A stretch of DNA of 64,000 nucleotides. Source: Chrysomallon squamiferum. Lineage: Eukaryota; Mollusca; Gastropoda; Neomphalida; Peltospiridae. The DNA lies in contig CM022665.1 of assembly GCA_012295275.1 (NCBI GenBank), positions 6,635,976 through 6,699,975 of the forward strand, read 5' to 3'. The translations under genes were made by a program, and so were the position numbers. This document shows positions 42,701-58,200 of the stretch, in pieces. Within the stretch, counting starts at the first letter, position 1; each line of letters begins with the position of its first letter. The notes under the pieces are model-generated. The model saw only the letters and a program-made list of their open reading frames with translations, had not been told where the DNA came from and ran no database searches.

Positions 42701-45700
42701 GTTATCCACACCAGATGGTCCATTTATTAATCTGGCCAGACTCAACTTTTCTAAATATGCAGCAAGACCAAATCTCGCAAAGGCTTTGTTTGAATATATA
42801 TTTCACCATGAAAATGATGTCAGAAATGTGAGTGTAATTATGTCAGCCCATTTAATCATGAAAATGTAGATCTTAATATCTTCAGTACTAAAGAACAAAA
42901 AACTTAAATATTTGAATAATTTGAAACTTTAAATGACAACAAAAGCCATACATTTTTACAATTGTTGAAGTTGAGGGTAAACTTCATGAGATGTACTTCT
43001 AATATTTATTAATTTGATGTACTTTTTCCCTTTTTTTTTTTTTGTTTATTTTTTTTTTTTATTGCTTTTTTTTTTTTTTTCTATTTATTTATTGCTTGTT
43101 TTTGTTTATCATTAAAGTTTTGGTCACCAGTTAATTTTATAACTCTCTTTTCCTTTTTAAATACACAGGCACTGGAACTAGCAGCACTGGCTACAGAAGC
43201 TTCAACATTTAAAGACTGGTGGTGGAAAGTTCAGCTGGCCAAGTGTTACTACCGGTAATCATTTCCTCAGTAATATATCTTTTTTAATTTAGACTTAAAG
43301 TGTACTTAGGTTAATACAAATAAATGGTCTAACAAAACTATTTAAACGTCTAAGTTATTATTTTATTAGTTTGGAAAGATTATCATGATTTCGTGACTCA
43401 AATAAAAGTATGACAGTAAAATACTAGTGTTAAATGGCATCTTTAACCAGACTTGTGATGTCTTCAAGCATTTGGCAAACTGACAGCTGTATTTCTTGAC
43501 ACTAGTAGCAACTTTATAGCAAACATTGTTGTACCCAGATATTTTCAAACTGTAATACTTCACCATTAATTAAAGTTTGATGGTGAAAAAAAATATAACA
43601 GGAAGAATGCTGAACACATTTAGACAGTGGTTTACTGTCTCTACAAGTAGACTTTAAATGTACCAAAAGCTAACAAATGTATAACTTTCAATTTAAAGTT
43701 ATTTTATTTGTTTGACAAATTTTATTTATATATTTATTTATTTTCACTTCAGTAACCTTTCTATTAGCATGCTATATAAACATTACGTTTCTTTTTTTTT
43801 TTCCAATATAGTCTTGGTCTCTATCGTGAAGCAGAAAAGCAGTTAAGATCTGCATTAAAGCAACAGGAAATGATTGATACATATCTGTACCTCAGCAAAG
43901 TGTATGTTCGACTGGACCAGCCTCTCACTGCAGTGGAAGTGTATAAACAAGGACTTGAGAAATTTCCAGGAGAAACAACACTACTGACTGGAATTGCAAG
44001 AATCCATGAAGTGAGTTTCTTTTAAACAAAGATATTTCCTGTATGTTATTAATAATAATTTTGTAAATTTTAGTCATAAGCTTTTAAAATTATTATTTTA
44101 ATCCAAAAATTAAATACATTGAATTGTATACATATATAATCCCAAAAACATATATAATAGAATGTTGTGATTAAAAAACCTTAAGTGTGTGTGTGTGTGT
44201 GTGTGTGTGATTCTAGTGATTATATGATTGCAGAATTAGCTTTTTCATATTTTCAAACTTTCAGAAATAATTGTGCTTTATTAATAATTGATAATTTCGT
44301 TTTTAATAGGGTTTAACTGACATGGATAAAGCAACACAGTTTTACAAAGAAGTTCTCCATTTTGATAACATGCATGTTGAAGCTATAGCCTGCATAGCCA
44401 CTCATCATTTTTATTCAGATCAACCTGAAGTTGCTCTTAAGTTTTATAGGTAAGTCACATTGTTACAAAAAATACTATTTATTTGTTCTGGCATTTATTG
44501 ATTATAAATGTTTACTAAAATTTTATTGATTCCTAATTTATACTTTTAATAATGAATAATACATAAACAAACATTTATATTTATACATATTAGTGTTTTT
44601 GGTTTAAAATGAAATTTCCATTATCTGTGTTTAGATTTAAAGTAATACTGATGTTGTCGAACATTGAGATTGATTACCAGACATCTTAGACAGTCTTGAA
44701 AATAAGTAAAAAGATATTTTAGCAGGAAGGATAACTCTTGCTGAATAACTTTTATTATTTAAAAATACTGAGTTACTCTTAACTCTATACACGTGTAGAC
44801 AAACTTTGATCATTCAGACTTGAAAGGGTCAGCAAAACAGTTCCAGGGAATTCAGGTTTTTCTAAATTCAAATATTTTCACCAATTCCAATAGACAAGTA
44901 CGTTTTGTGTTGCATATTTTGTAAACTAAGTAAATAAAAAAATCAATAAAAGACACATATAACAGAATAATTTGACATATATCTGCTTTGTTTGAAAAAA
45001 ATACATCACCTGGAAGTTGCAAGTATCGTGCATTTTGCCTCCAGTTTGTTCAGTGATCACATAGCCAACAATTTTTCATTTCTGTTCTACCTCAGTTATA
45101 TATAATTCTATAAACTCAAAGGATTTAATAAATACATCACAAACAAAAATAACATGTTAAAAATAATGTCAGCTACAAAAATGAAACTGGTGTAAAGATC
45201 ATTAATAGGTTTTCTTTGTTTCTCCACGAATCCCATTGGAATTTTTGAAATGACAATAAAAACAAATCTCCTTCTTAAGCCATTAGAGAGAGGTTGTCAC
45301 TAGATTTAAGTTTGAATTTTCAAAGTTCATCTGTGTGTGTGTGTTATAAAGAGATGCTGACTCTCACTAATTGAAAATAAAGGAAATAAATAAAAAACAA
45401 CATAGGAGTCAAATACACTTTTTGGAGTTTGCATGAGAATAAAATATTGTTTTAAGTTCTGTATCTATTGAGATTTATGGTTTTCATTTATTTCTATCTA
45501 AAATAAAATTAAAAGGTTTTTTATAAAAAATTTATTTCTAACTTTATTATTATCAGAAAATGGTCTCCAGACAAAGTAAAACAGTTATTGTTTTATGTTC
45601 AGATTATGACTGGTTATACTTAAACGGAATTGAGAGGCATTTTGAGAGACAAAAAATGTCTTTAAGGTTTCAAGACTCCTATTATTAGTGTTGATTTGGT

Positions 45701-47655
45701 TTGTAGAAGATTTTTTAAAACCCTTCCAAATCATCCTTTTATACTTAATATATATGTGGATTATAAAATCAGTATTTACAATATTTTATAAATGTCAGTA
45801 AAAGAATTAAATAAAAATTTTAAAATGTTTAATTTCTAAATGTGTGAAACAAATTACATAAATTGATAAAAGGAAAAAATTTTGTATTTTTTCACATAAT
45901 AATTTGTTTTGTAAACAAAAAGTATTTATGTTAACAGTGCAGTATTAATTTGCAAAATTTAGTTTTTTTAATATATATATTTGATATAAAACATTTCCTG
46001 CACCCCTACTTGAAATGATACTAAAAGTGATTAGAGCAAAACTATTTTTTCTCTCTTCTTTTTCATTCTTTCTATGAATGACCCAAAGTAACTAAGAGGT
46101 CTTTAAAATGCACACATGTGAATTAGTTCAATTACACTGATTTTCATGCTTAAAGAAGGTACTTAAAGATGTACAGTTTTCAGACCATTTCACAAGTAAT
46201 CCTTGAACACAAGATAAAGAATATAAGGATTTTTCTTTTGATTTTGTTGAAGCTCCCAGCCAATTTGTACACGTTACTCAAAAGGGGTCATTTTTGGGCT
46301 AACTTGGTCCACTCTGTGATGCTGCCCTTTCATGACCACTAATCAGGAAGATGATCTGTTTCCACTCCACTGCATTTTGCCTTTTTGTTCCTAAAATCTT
46401 ACCATCTACTTCCACCCAAGCACTTATAATCCCATAAGCATCTTAGTGGTTTCACACAGAGCTTAACAAAGACATGCTAATGTGTTGATGTGCTTGTTAA
46501 AGATCTGTCAGAGAGAAATCACAGTCACACAGGTCAATTATTCTGTTTCTAAACTTTACAACCCTGACAGTATCATGGTTTTTTTCAGTTGTGATGAAAA
46601 AACACACTTGGAAAATAACCAACATTTTAAAACATTTTTATCTTTACAGGTATGCAGATAAATAGGATATTTTTATGCTGAAATTTGAAATTGCTCAGGT
46701 TGCTGAAAACTGTTAGAACTATATTAACATGAATAAATAAATGCTTAATGACTATATAACCATTTTTTAGTATTAATTATTAATTGGCGTCAAGTTGTGT
46801 ATTTTATATATAATGATGATATAAGAAAGGAAAAACACTATGTTTATTTCATGACCTATTCATATTGATTAGCATAACAAATAATTATAATGTTTAGATG
46901 TGTTTTCCCACAGACAGAGTCACATACCAGGCTTTCACTAAACTCTTTGTAAACAATAAACCCAGTAGATACTTGAAGACAAATTGTTCCTGTAATGCAT
47001 TACAATTCAGAGCCACATTCCAACAAATAAATATCAATAGACCACAGATTTATACATGTATAACAATCAGTGCAGTCATTATCCAGATATTTCATAAAAT
47101 ACAAATAAATTGGTGAATTTGGCATAATAGGCTGACTGTTTTATTTTCATTAACCCCAGCTGTTAAAGCAGCCATATGAGTAATAAATTACGAAAATTTC
47201 ATTATTTTACATTAATGTGGCACACAGAAAACCTGATCAGGGAGCATGAAAACAAAAAAAGGAACATGAAAATAATAAAATTTTATCCCCTTTAATGTCA
47301 TAATTATTAACAGAATTCTGTCAGCTTGGTTTAATTAATAAGGTCTGCACACAGTTAAAACTTGACTAATGAAAATTGAAAACAGCATGGTGATTCAAAG
47401 GTTTATGATTAGTGCTAATCAGAAACACTCTGCAGTTCACCATGGCATACATATCTTTATTTAATGTCTCATCATTTCTTACCAACCACTGTATTTTCTT
47501 TTCAAGTCAATGGTTAATTTAAAAAATAGATTTTGATAAAATAGAGTGATGTAATTTAAATGAGCACTATAATAATTATTTTGAATAATATGTACTTGTT
47601 TAAAATCACCTGTTTTGTTGTGTGTGTGCATGGGGGAGAGACAAAAACACATACA

Positions 47656-47696
<41 letters not shown>

Positions 47697-50356
47697 TTTT
47701 TCTGTTGATTATTTTCTCAGACTACTATTTGGACGTAAAAAAAAAATAAAAAACCCAAAAGAACAACTAAATAAACATTACATTAATCATTATAAAAAAA
47801 AAATTAGATTTATTATTTATTGATCATACACTGTACTAACATTCAGACTATGAAACCGCCCAGATCTTTAGCCATCAATAATGAATAACTGATTCAGATT
47901 TCACATTGCCCTTTGATGGAGTCATTAACAGACTGAAAAGTGTAAACACAGCAATCTGTTGTGAATTTATTGCTTGTGCTGAAAGAACAGTTGATGATAT
48001 CACTGACAGAAGTCTGCATTGAGTAACTGGAAGCAGATTTTATTTCATGTCGATATTTTTTGGATGGGAAATTACATGATAAAGGCATCATAGATCTAAA
48101 GGTCAATGGCTAAGTAGAAAAAAAAAAAAAATCAGTTGTTATAGAGTATCTACTTGAATACTGATTTATGAATTGTTAGTACTTACTGAATGGTCATGGT
48201 GCAGAAACAAACATGACTAACAATATCTAAAGGAGATTAATTAAATGTTCTATATGAAGTGCATACTCCAAATTTATGATGAATTATTGTCACTTCTATT
48301 TGGGATCTTGCTATTGCTTAGTGCTAGATTGGTTTAACAAAGACCATGCTTTCCTGCTACGAGAAAGCAGATATAAAGATTTTTGTGTGGTAAATAAAAA
48401 TAATATTGTACATTTGATAGTGGCAGCAGGTTTCTTGTCTCTGTGTGTGTGTGTGTGTGTGTCTGTGTGAATATATACACACACACATATATAGGTCTTA
48501 ACTGTTTATATAATGAATGCCATTATGACTATCAGTTAAAATGTCCTGTCCACAATAATAAAAAAAGTCTAAAAATATGTATTTTTTTAAATATAATAAA
48601 ATGAAATTTAAACAAAAATGTTCTTGTCTTCATAACTTGTTTAAATGTTTGATATAAACAGCAGAAATGTATATAGAACATTGGAGATGTGATCTTTGCA
48701 ACTGGCTGTGATTCTTGCTATCAGATTTCATTTGATATTCCTGATTTCCCTTCAAATATTTTCATTCAGGAGTGCTTCAGTCTGATGAAGATTGGTTTTC
48801 TAAGATGTAGTCTGAGGTCTGAGGTCTCACAAAAGAGATGTGTCTGGTAAATGATTGATATAGCACTTGCTTATACTAGATCTATTCATTAAGAGAGACA
48901 AAATGGACCGGACATGAACAAAGTAATCTTCCAAGAGACCATCATTCCTCTGAGATGTTGTAATTAGATTAATTTCAGAGTTCGATTGTTTGAAATATTA
49001 TTTTCATGACTTTCATTGTTTTTATTTTATCAGGCGTTTGTTACAAATGGGTGTTTTTAATGCTGAGCTCTACAACAACCTGGGTTTGTGCTGCTTCTAT
49101 GCACAGCAGTATGATATGGTATTAACATGTTTTGAGCGAGCAATTTCACTGGCTGATGATCAAACACTAAGTGATGTTTGGTTTAATATTGGACATGTTG
49201 CCCTGGTAAGATATAACATAACTGAAACATTATTTTAGTTTCAGCATTTTACAAATAATTTTTTTTTTTTTAATAATAGTCTAAAACTGATACAGTGTCC
49301 TTTTTTTCCTGAAATTTGTATTTATTGGTAAAACATTTTTAAATGAAGGATTTCCCATTTAATTTTTTATTATAAATATTGTTCACAGAAAATGGCAAGA
49401 CAGATTTTACTCTTACTAATACATATTATTTGCTTTTTCTTTTATATTTTACACATTCTGACTAAACATTTATTGTGGAATTCAAAGAATATATTGAAAT
49501 GTGCTCATTTTCACTAATCTTTTTACATAAAGAACAGTTTTGTTTTTGAGAGAATAGAAGCTGACAGAATAGGTGAGAAAGAGTAAAATGGATTGAGACG
49601 TTTATGTGTTTTTCAGGGAATTGGTGACACAAATCTGTCATACCAGTGTTTTAGGATGGCCTTAGCTAGCAATAATGACCATGCTGAAGCTTACAATAAT
49701 CTTGGTGTTTTGGAACTCAAGCGTGGCCATGTGGAACAGGTCAGTTATTTAATAGCTAACTGTTGTATCATAATAAAAAATGTCCATGTAATAATCAATA
49801 ACATTCATTATTCTTTATTTTATATATATATATATAAACAACATATAATAGAGATTGAAAACATGTAAGTAGAAAGAACAACACAAAATAGATTTCTATC
49901 TGGAATTCCTTGTTATTATGCTATCAGTTAAAAAAAATGCTGAATTATAACAATAGGTCATTTTTTTTATTGGTTGGTTTGTTGTAAATGTGCATATTTT
50001 TCACTGAAAGCTATCATTACACTACTACAGGAAATAATATGACTTGGAATTAATGGTCTATGATAATGTTATCTTATATTTTATGACGTAACAGTGGCTT
50101 TTCATTTCTATTTCACAAAATAATGCACACCCAGCAGTGAAAAAAAGGACACCTTTTAACTCACTAGCCCCAGTTTATTAACTTTTACATACATACATAC
50201 ATACACATACATACATACATACATACATGCATACACATACATACATACATACATACATACATACACACACACATACACACATACATACATACATACATAC
50301 ATATACATACATACATACATACATACATAAATACACACATATAGATAGATATAAAT

Positions 50357-50389
<33 letters not shown>

Positions 50390-52141
50390 AATATGTATGT
50401 ATGTATGTAGAGATATAGATATAAATATCCAGTGGACTCAGTGAAAACTGACCTTTGAATAATCTGGATGTCTGTGTAAACTGGAACTGTTTCAAAGTCC
50501 TGTCCAGTTATCATTAATCTATTACGAAAAAAACCTTGTCTATTCTGGATGTTGTCTACTTTGCATTCCCAGTGTACATCCATAACAAAAGAACAAATTA
50601 AATAGTAATCACCACTGTCAACAATGGTACACAGTTTTGCAAGTACGATCACGTTTTAAACAAAAGCAGCAGTTTGCATCTAAATAGGCTACTACATGAG
50701 ATGAAATTATCCTGCTTCTTTGAAAGCTTAATAAACAATGATGGCATGCTTCTTGTATTTACTATATGTAGCTAGATGAACAATATCATTATGAGTGGTG
50801 TATTGATACTTAAGTGAATTAGCTCATTTAAGTTTAGTGTCAAACACAGAAGTCTGCATAAATGTATATGGCACACATTTTGCGTTGACTTATTAAATTC
50901 ATCATAATGGCAGAGCAACCTAAAAAATGGAAGCATATTGAACTTTTATTGCAGTCTAAAGTGAAATTAATTGAAGAGTTTTCATCAAATCCACTGTAAA
51001 CAGAAAGATTTGACTTTGAAGTTTGAAATGCAGTGATCATTAACTGGAATTGTACAAAACCAACACTTCGGAAGAGAAAAAATGAGTAATGACTGGCAAA
51101 TTTAAGAATCTGAATGGACTGACAATACATAAAAACTTTCATACACTGATGTTCTTAAAATGATAAAACAAATTAAATCTTTTGCTGCTAGAACTGAAAG
51201 CAGACTTTGCAACCGATGTTAAACATGGAGAGGAACATGAAAAAAAAATACAGTTATTAATGACAGACTTTTTCTCAGTTAACATTTGATAAACATTTAA
51301 TTATAGCATTTGTAATAAAACACATTTCAGTTTTATATCATTTTAATTTTAAAAACCAGCACTGACTAAAACAGCATATCTCATTGGTCCCAAGTGAATC
51401 TTGTTTTGACAGAGTCCACTATATATGTATGTATTTATGTATGTAACTTTTTTAGGGCTATGAATGGAATGATATTTGACCCCAAAAAATGACAAAGAAA
51501 ATGTCATCCTATATTGATTCTCTATATGCTCTTTATTGTCTTACATTATTATTAAACTGAAACATAATACATAAATTGAATGTATACACCTTGAATCTGA
51601 TTATCTTTGTAAATGTTTCAATTATTGTGTTTTGAGATATGTTGTTCAAAAATTAATTTTTTATGCAGTAGCTTTTTACTCTCACCTAAGTTGCATATTA
51701 ACATTTAAGTAAAATATAGTTTGCAGATGCTGTTGGGATTAAAGAACAGGCCTAAATTCTGAAAAGCTTAGAAAAGCAAAATTGTTAATGACGCTTTACT
51801 CATGTACTTACAAGTTGTTCTACATTCCTTGTGCAGATTTTGCCTCTCCCAGTTCTTAAATATGTTGCATCAATGACTTCAGACAAGGAATTATTATCTT
51901 GTAGAATAAATGTTTAGGTTCAGTGTTTATCCATTCATTTTGCTTGTCATGTTTTAGTAATTGTTTTATATATTATTTTGTTTTGAAAAATTGGTTCAGT
52001 AAACTTTCTAATTTATATTTCATTACATTCATTTGTTTGCTTTTTCAGGCTCGGGCATTCTTTCAGGCTGCATTTGTATTATGTCCACATCTTTATGAAG
52101 CGCATTACAACTTTGCATCTTTAGCTGATCAAGTAAGCTAC

Positions 52142-52182
<41 letters not shown>

Positions 52183-55100
52183 ATTAATTCAAGATGACAG
52201 TAAATGTTTCTTTGGTGAATAACATAAAAAAGGGTAATGTGGTTTAAATAAATAAATGCATTAACATTATTTTTTTCTTTGTTGTTTTTGGGGGTGGTGT
52301 TTAATTGCTTTATGTTTTTTATTTTTTATGATATATATATATATATATATATATATTCCTCTCACCTTTGTTATCTAATAAATTTATAAAATGTTCTGAT
52401 CACATCTGTTAAACAGTAGTCTGACACTATGTATTGATATTTCATAATAGGCAGTATATTTAAAGGGTATTCAAGTGGTCACTTAGCAGAAACCAAGGAC
52501 AGGGTTCATTATTGTTACTAGCCTTTTTCAAGCCATATTTGTGAAAAGTGGTCATACAAAGAGTAATTCAGTGTCTCATACAATTCTTAACAACTCCAGC
52601 TGTGTGATATAATCACTGTTCTTGAACTTTCTTTCACTGTACTTGTTTTTAACACGCCATTTCTCATTATGAGCATTTTGTGCTTGGAAAAGTGTAAAGT
52701 AATTTTTAATGGTTTCTTTAGATTAAGAGATTCTTTTTTTTTTTTTTTTTCATTTTGGAAAACATTTATGTTTTTTTCTATATTTGGCTATATAATTTAT
52801 TAATTTCTATGCCTAATATTTCAGTGTAAAAACATTCATTTGTGTTTTTTTTTTTTATTATTAACTTCAGGGGAGGGTTTTTGTTTGGGTTTTGTTTTTT
52901 TCTCCTAATTAAATATTATTTCCATTATAGTTTAAATATTTCTTTTTAAAAATTGTGTTGTTTCTCAGACCTGACAGTGAAATCCTTTTAGAAATGATAA
53001 AAGACAAATTTTACATACATTTATTTAACTGACATCAATTAATGTGAGTGTTTGCTGTAAAATAAGTACAAAGTCGCTTTGTTTGTTTAGTTGGGGGTGG
53101 GAATAGATTTATTTTTTATTTTTTTTATTTTTTTTTTTTTTTCATTTACATTATGAGTCAAACACTTTCAGTTATTGCAGTATTTGATAGAATTTGAATC
53201 TGTTGTTTTATTTATTTATCGTGTTGATATTGAATACTGTATGGGTCACACCTCTTTGCGTATGCTTGTAATTATCAGAACACTGTACAAAAAGGCTTAG
53301 CTAATGAAAGGCGTTGTCTCATAACACAATGCCAACATTATAATGTAAAATAATTTAAGTAAAAAGGTGTGGTTATTTAATTGATTAATCACCAACAAAA
53401 ATCACAGTTAATTTTAATCTTTCTTGCAAAACAGCGTTAGCAGTGATCATGAAATGAACTGTCTCAAGTTTTGTTTTTTTATTGGTATTCGTATTACTTA
53501 CGAATTTAGGACAGACTTGATTTTCTAATCATTTTATTTGATAAATTGAAGGTGAATTTAAAAATTTATAATACTTCTTCTTATTTTTGTGTTTTTATTT
53601 TTAATAAGTGACAGCTAATTTTTCAGTCCTCTTTGAAATGTTGAAGAAGAAAAAATGTTTTTAATTTTTGCATTATAATTACTGTCAGTTATGTGATTTG
53701 GTGGGGCTGAGACTACTGGTGTTATTTAACATAATTATTCAGCCACTGTTGTCATGCGTGACATGATGCAGTTTCAAAACAAGGTCAAAGCATCCTCATC
53801 TCTGGTTTTGTGTTAGAATACTTGACTTGCAGTTTGACATTAAAATATCTGTTGCCTATAAACTGAATACAAGTGTAAACAGCCATTTCCTGAAAGAGAA
53901 GAGTCATTTTGATTTGTCTTGTTGAGTGTTATAACTAAGCTCCAATATTAAATTACAGCATTAAGTATCTTCATATATCACAGGAAACACATTTTACATT
54001 GTCATACATTTTAAATGTAGCATTATAATATTCAAAATCATTTAATATTTAATTAGTAGGTGTTATTTTGTAAAGTAAAATATGCCAAATTTTTATATCA
54101 GAATGTATCTTTACCTAGTAACAGAAAAGAACGCATTTTAATTAAAAAAAAAAAAAAAAAAAATAGGGTTTAAATATGCATTATCAGTGAGAAATTGTAT
54201 CTTTGAAAAATAGATGTCATGGCTATACACATTAATAATAGCTGTTTATGAAACTAATTATGTAACAGAATCTTACAAGGCATGAAATGTATACCTATCC
54301 TTTATCCAAGGTGGGTTGGAAAGAATGTTGCTGTAAATACATTTTTAAGCCATAGCAGTTGGTGGGAATCATTTAGGTAAAAATCATGCAAAAACAGTTC
54401 TACACATATCAACCAGCTAATTACATAACATTTTCAACATCTTAACTGTGTTGTTTATAAAACCAACATTAGCACATATTTTCATGTCTTTTATCATTTA
54501 GGTTATAACTGTAGGGGGGGGTCATCATTTATCATTTTTATAATTTTTTACAGTCATCAACTTTATCTTTAAAAATAAAGAAATATTTATTATGTTTTTA
54601 TTTAAAATTTATGATAGATATTTTGTTTGTGAAATATATAACAATTTCATAAGAAGTACATAAATTTTGAATTATGTTTTTTTGTTTAATAATGAAGCAG
54701 TACAAAAATAAGAAAAATATAATAATCATTTTAAACTTCCTTTGTCAATAATATTTTCATTTCTAACTTGCTGTCCATTAACTAATAAAAATACCAGATA
54801 TAGAAAATGTTCAGTTATTATAATCAGAGAAAAAAAAAAATTGTATGCAGTTCATAAAACTGTCTTTCTAATATAGTATGCATGTTTGTTCCTCATACAT
54901 ACAAGTTTGTTTTATAGCTACAGTATCTAACACTTGAATTAACTGGGACTATTAGGGTCGTGTAATGACAGTTTGAAGAGGCAGATCACTTGATTTAGTT
55001 GCTTTTTCTTATCATTAAACTGAACATCCTTGCTATTTAGCTTAGTAACCTACAGCACTAGCAAACTGATCAGGTTCCTGCTAGCACAGATATAGATAAG

Positions 55101-55249
55101 TCCTCTTTCATTTATAATCATGCTGGGATAAGTTTTATCTTAATATTAGTCAAAAACTTTGGCCAAGTTTGTTCCTTCTGAGCATTTGCATTAAAAGAAT
55201 TTACCTTTGAAAAGTAATTGTGTTTATACCCTAACTCTGCTTCCAAGCA

Positions 55250-55280
<31 letters not shown>

Positions 55281-58200
55281 ATTATGGGAAATAGTTATTA
55301 TCTATTTGACTGATTATTGAGAACCATTTAAGAGACACAATACTCTGTCATTAATTTTTAGATATGAAAGGAAAATTTCTGTATTACTTTCTTATCACTT
55401 TAATATTTATCTTTGGGGTTTTATATTTTGAGCTGACATTATTGTTAACTATAATTTTATCCCCATAATGAAAAAAGTTAAGAAAACACTTGCTTTACTT
55501 TGTCATTTAAACAAACAAACAAAAAAATATCTATCTTCATTTTTTTCTGTGCTGATATATAATTAAATCACTGTTTGTAAATTAAATAACTGATAAGCTT
55601 CTATTTAAAAAATGATTTTGTTTATATAAATAATGTATTTATTCATTCTTTCTTTATCTTAAGAGTTGTCTGTAAATAGAAAACTTTTAATTTATTCTTA
55701 AGCAAGATTTTATGGATATTTGTATGCATGTACATGTCTGGGCATTATCTGAGTTCGAATATTCATTAACACTGACTGAAATTATATATATACAGATAGA
55801 TATAGATATATATAAAACAATACATAAGCTAATGTCTTCCTTCAAATTCAGTACTTGATTTCAATATTGTAGAGATATGATTTATACCTTCATTTTGTCT
55901 TTGATATTAAATTTGATTTAATCGAGTTTTATTTCAGTTACTGCGACTTAAATGTCTCATTTGTGTTTAATGCACCCTATAGTAGTTGACCGATGACCGA
56001 CATAATTATCTGTCATCGTGGACATGCATGTGTATATGTTATGACTAACTGTTTGCTTTCTATCGTGAAAGACACTTGCTGGTGTCATGTTTATACAATT
56101 TAACCCAGATAATTTCTAGTTTTAAAAAAAAAAAAAGATTACAATTTAAAGCTCATTTAAAATTAAAATATGCAGAGAAAGATTATATTTATCATATCAC
56201 TATGTTAGTGGTTTGATAGTGGTATTCAGTGTTTTCAGCATGATTTCATTCATTACTTGAAAAATTAATCATTAAATAAATAAAAAAAAATTTCAAAATA
56301 TTTAAAATCAATGCAACCTTAACTGAATAAATTGCATTCGAAATTGGGGGGGGGGTAAATATCTGATGATTTAATGAATTTTCTTTTTTCTAGAGATGCA
56401 ACAATTAAATAACAGTTGTAGATTTATCATGATTATACAATGTGTTTTTTCCATAACATCTGTCTGTTGTAGTTTTATTTAGAGCTCAGCAAAACGAAGT
56501 CATAACATTTGCATATGTTTCATTGATCCTTATTCCAACATGGTAGTCTGGAAATTGTAATTTTTATATGAAAAGAAAATTGACATCACAATTGATTAAA
56601 TAAACCAGGCTTTCCGACTTGCAGGAATTGAAACCTTAGGGACATTGTCCATTAGTGTGCAAATCAGATTTGAATTGTTATTGGCTTGTTGCAGACTTTG
56701 ATTAAATGTAATGACAAGGAGAGTGTCGTTATGTGACTCATGAATAGATACAAAGGATATTTTGTGATATTATTAATTGTTATGCAATACTTTTAGAGGT
56801 AATTTTCTGAATATTAATGTTTTCAGTGACTGGTTTCTGAAAGAGCTAATAACAGACAAAAAGTTCGATTTCATTTTAAAAAACAAAAACTAACAAAAAA
56901 TGTTTCTCCTTTTCACACCAAATGGTTTTAGCCTGATGTCTATACAATGTATCATGGAACTTGAATTTTTATGTTATGGGGAGAAAATTGTTTTACAATG
57001 GTTGTTTACATATCTCACATTATACTTCATAAGTCTAGATAAACACTACCCCAATTTACCAGTGTAATGTGTTTATACCAGTCCTGTCAGTGGCAAATTC
57101 TTGTAATTTATATGAATAGGTCTGGATTCTCCTAATTTTGGATAATTAGTGGAGTTCATTTTTTTTTTTTTTTAAATAATGATATAGAAATCAGAAATAT
57201 GTTAAACATTCCAGTATTAAAATTGATAGTATTTGCTGAATGATTCATTAAAATAAATGAAAAATATTTGAATAAGAAAATAATGAAGAAAAAAAAAAAA
57301 AAAAAAAAAAGAAACAAAAGAAATCAATTGAACAGTTCTGGTAATATCACCCTCATCCATTAAAGCAATGAGTGCAGAAGATTAGAGAGTACAAATCAAT
57401 GATGCAGAATGTGGCTGTTGTGTAAGAATTTTGGGGTGACAAATTGTGATGTAATATTACATTCACTAAGTGGCTCTTGACACTGTATTATCAATGACTG
57501 GGTGGGTGTGGAAGACGCAAGTGCGAAAATTGCTCTTTACACGAACAATACAGCAAAGTAAACTGATCATAAAATAAATTCTGATAAGATAACTGTTACT
57601 AAAGAGAGAGACAGTAAAAATTGCTCGGGAAATTTTTTTTTTTTTTTTTTTTAAATAAGATCATACTGTAGTTCATAATGTGAAAGTAATTTCTTCGTAT
57701 TTTGTCATAACTTTACTAAAAAGCAGTTTCAGTTTGAAAATCAAATCAAAAATTATTGTCTGCTGACATAGCTTGATCATGTTTTCTGAGATAAACAAGG
57801 TTGATCAGCCAGAAATTAATATTAATTAATATTTTGCAATAAATGACTCATTCTGTTTTGTTATCAGCTGCATCTGCTCATCAGCTCATTTTCACTGTTA
57901 AATTATAAGCCTGAATCAGTTCACAGAATTTATATCCCACATACTAAAACTTGCTTAATTTATCTTGTTTTGAACATAATTTCACAAGATATCTGTTGTC
58001 ATTTTGTGACAGTCATATGACACAGATGTCCAGTGTTTGATGCTGTTGTGTAATCTGCAGTAATTGTATGAAGCTGATGCTTTATTAAGCTGACTGTTCA
58101 TATTCAATCATATCTGTTCTGTTATTACTGATTGATGAGTTTCTGCATTACAGTCATGGTGGATTTTTTTGTTGTTGTTGTTACTTGGTAGAGGGGTATT

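Larger units (their letters stand above)
44450..49033 (+). other. TTC8 intron 7, 4.6 kb
   Basis: Both flanking exons are secure. I find no extra exon, nested gene or recognisable transposon. It has (CA)n at 47659-47694, (GT)n at 48442-48462 and a stretch at about 46230-46600 that is clearly less AT-rich than the rest but codes for nothing I can see. Confidence 0.6.
49740..52048 (+). other. TTC8 intron 9
   Basis: This 2.3 kb intron holds a compound microsatellite (50187-50409) followed within about 20 bases by the largest Tigger-like element in the window (50430-51420). The rest is ordinary AT-rich intron. Confidence 0.7.

Noticed and set aside
47479-47823. Cys-Val and Lys-Thr-His repeat frames
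   Set aside because: Product of the CA microsatellite at 47659-47694.
50156-50652. Long Cys-Val-Tyr-Met and Thr-His-Tyr-Ile repeat open frames on both strands
   Set aside because: They are translations of the CATA/CA microsatellite and run into transposon DNA; no splice context or domain.
50840-51142. 100-codon open frame, minus strand
   Set aside because: Antisense of the degraded Tigger-like transposase region; no independent coding evidence.
52146-52181. Poly-T as the tail of an antisense LINE or processed pseudogene
   Set aside because: No coding remnant or target-site duplication next to it; similar runs are common throughout the window.
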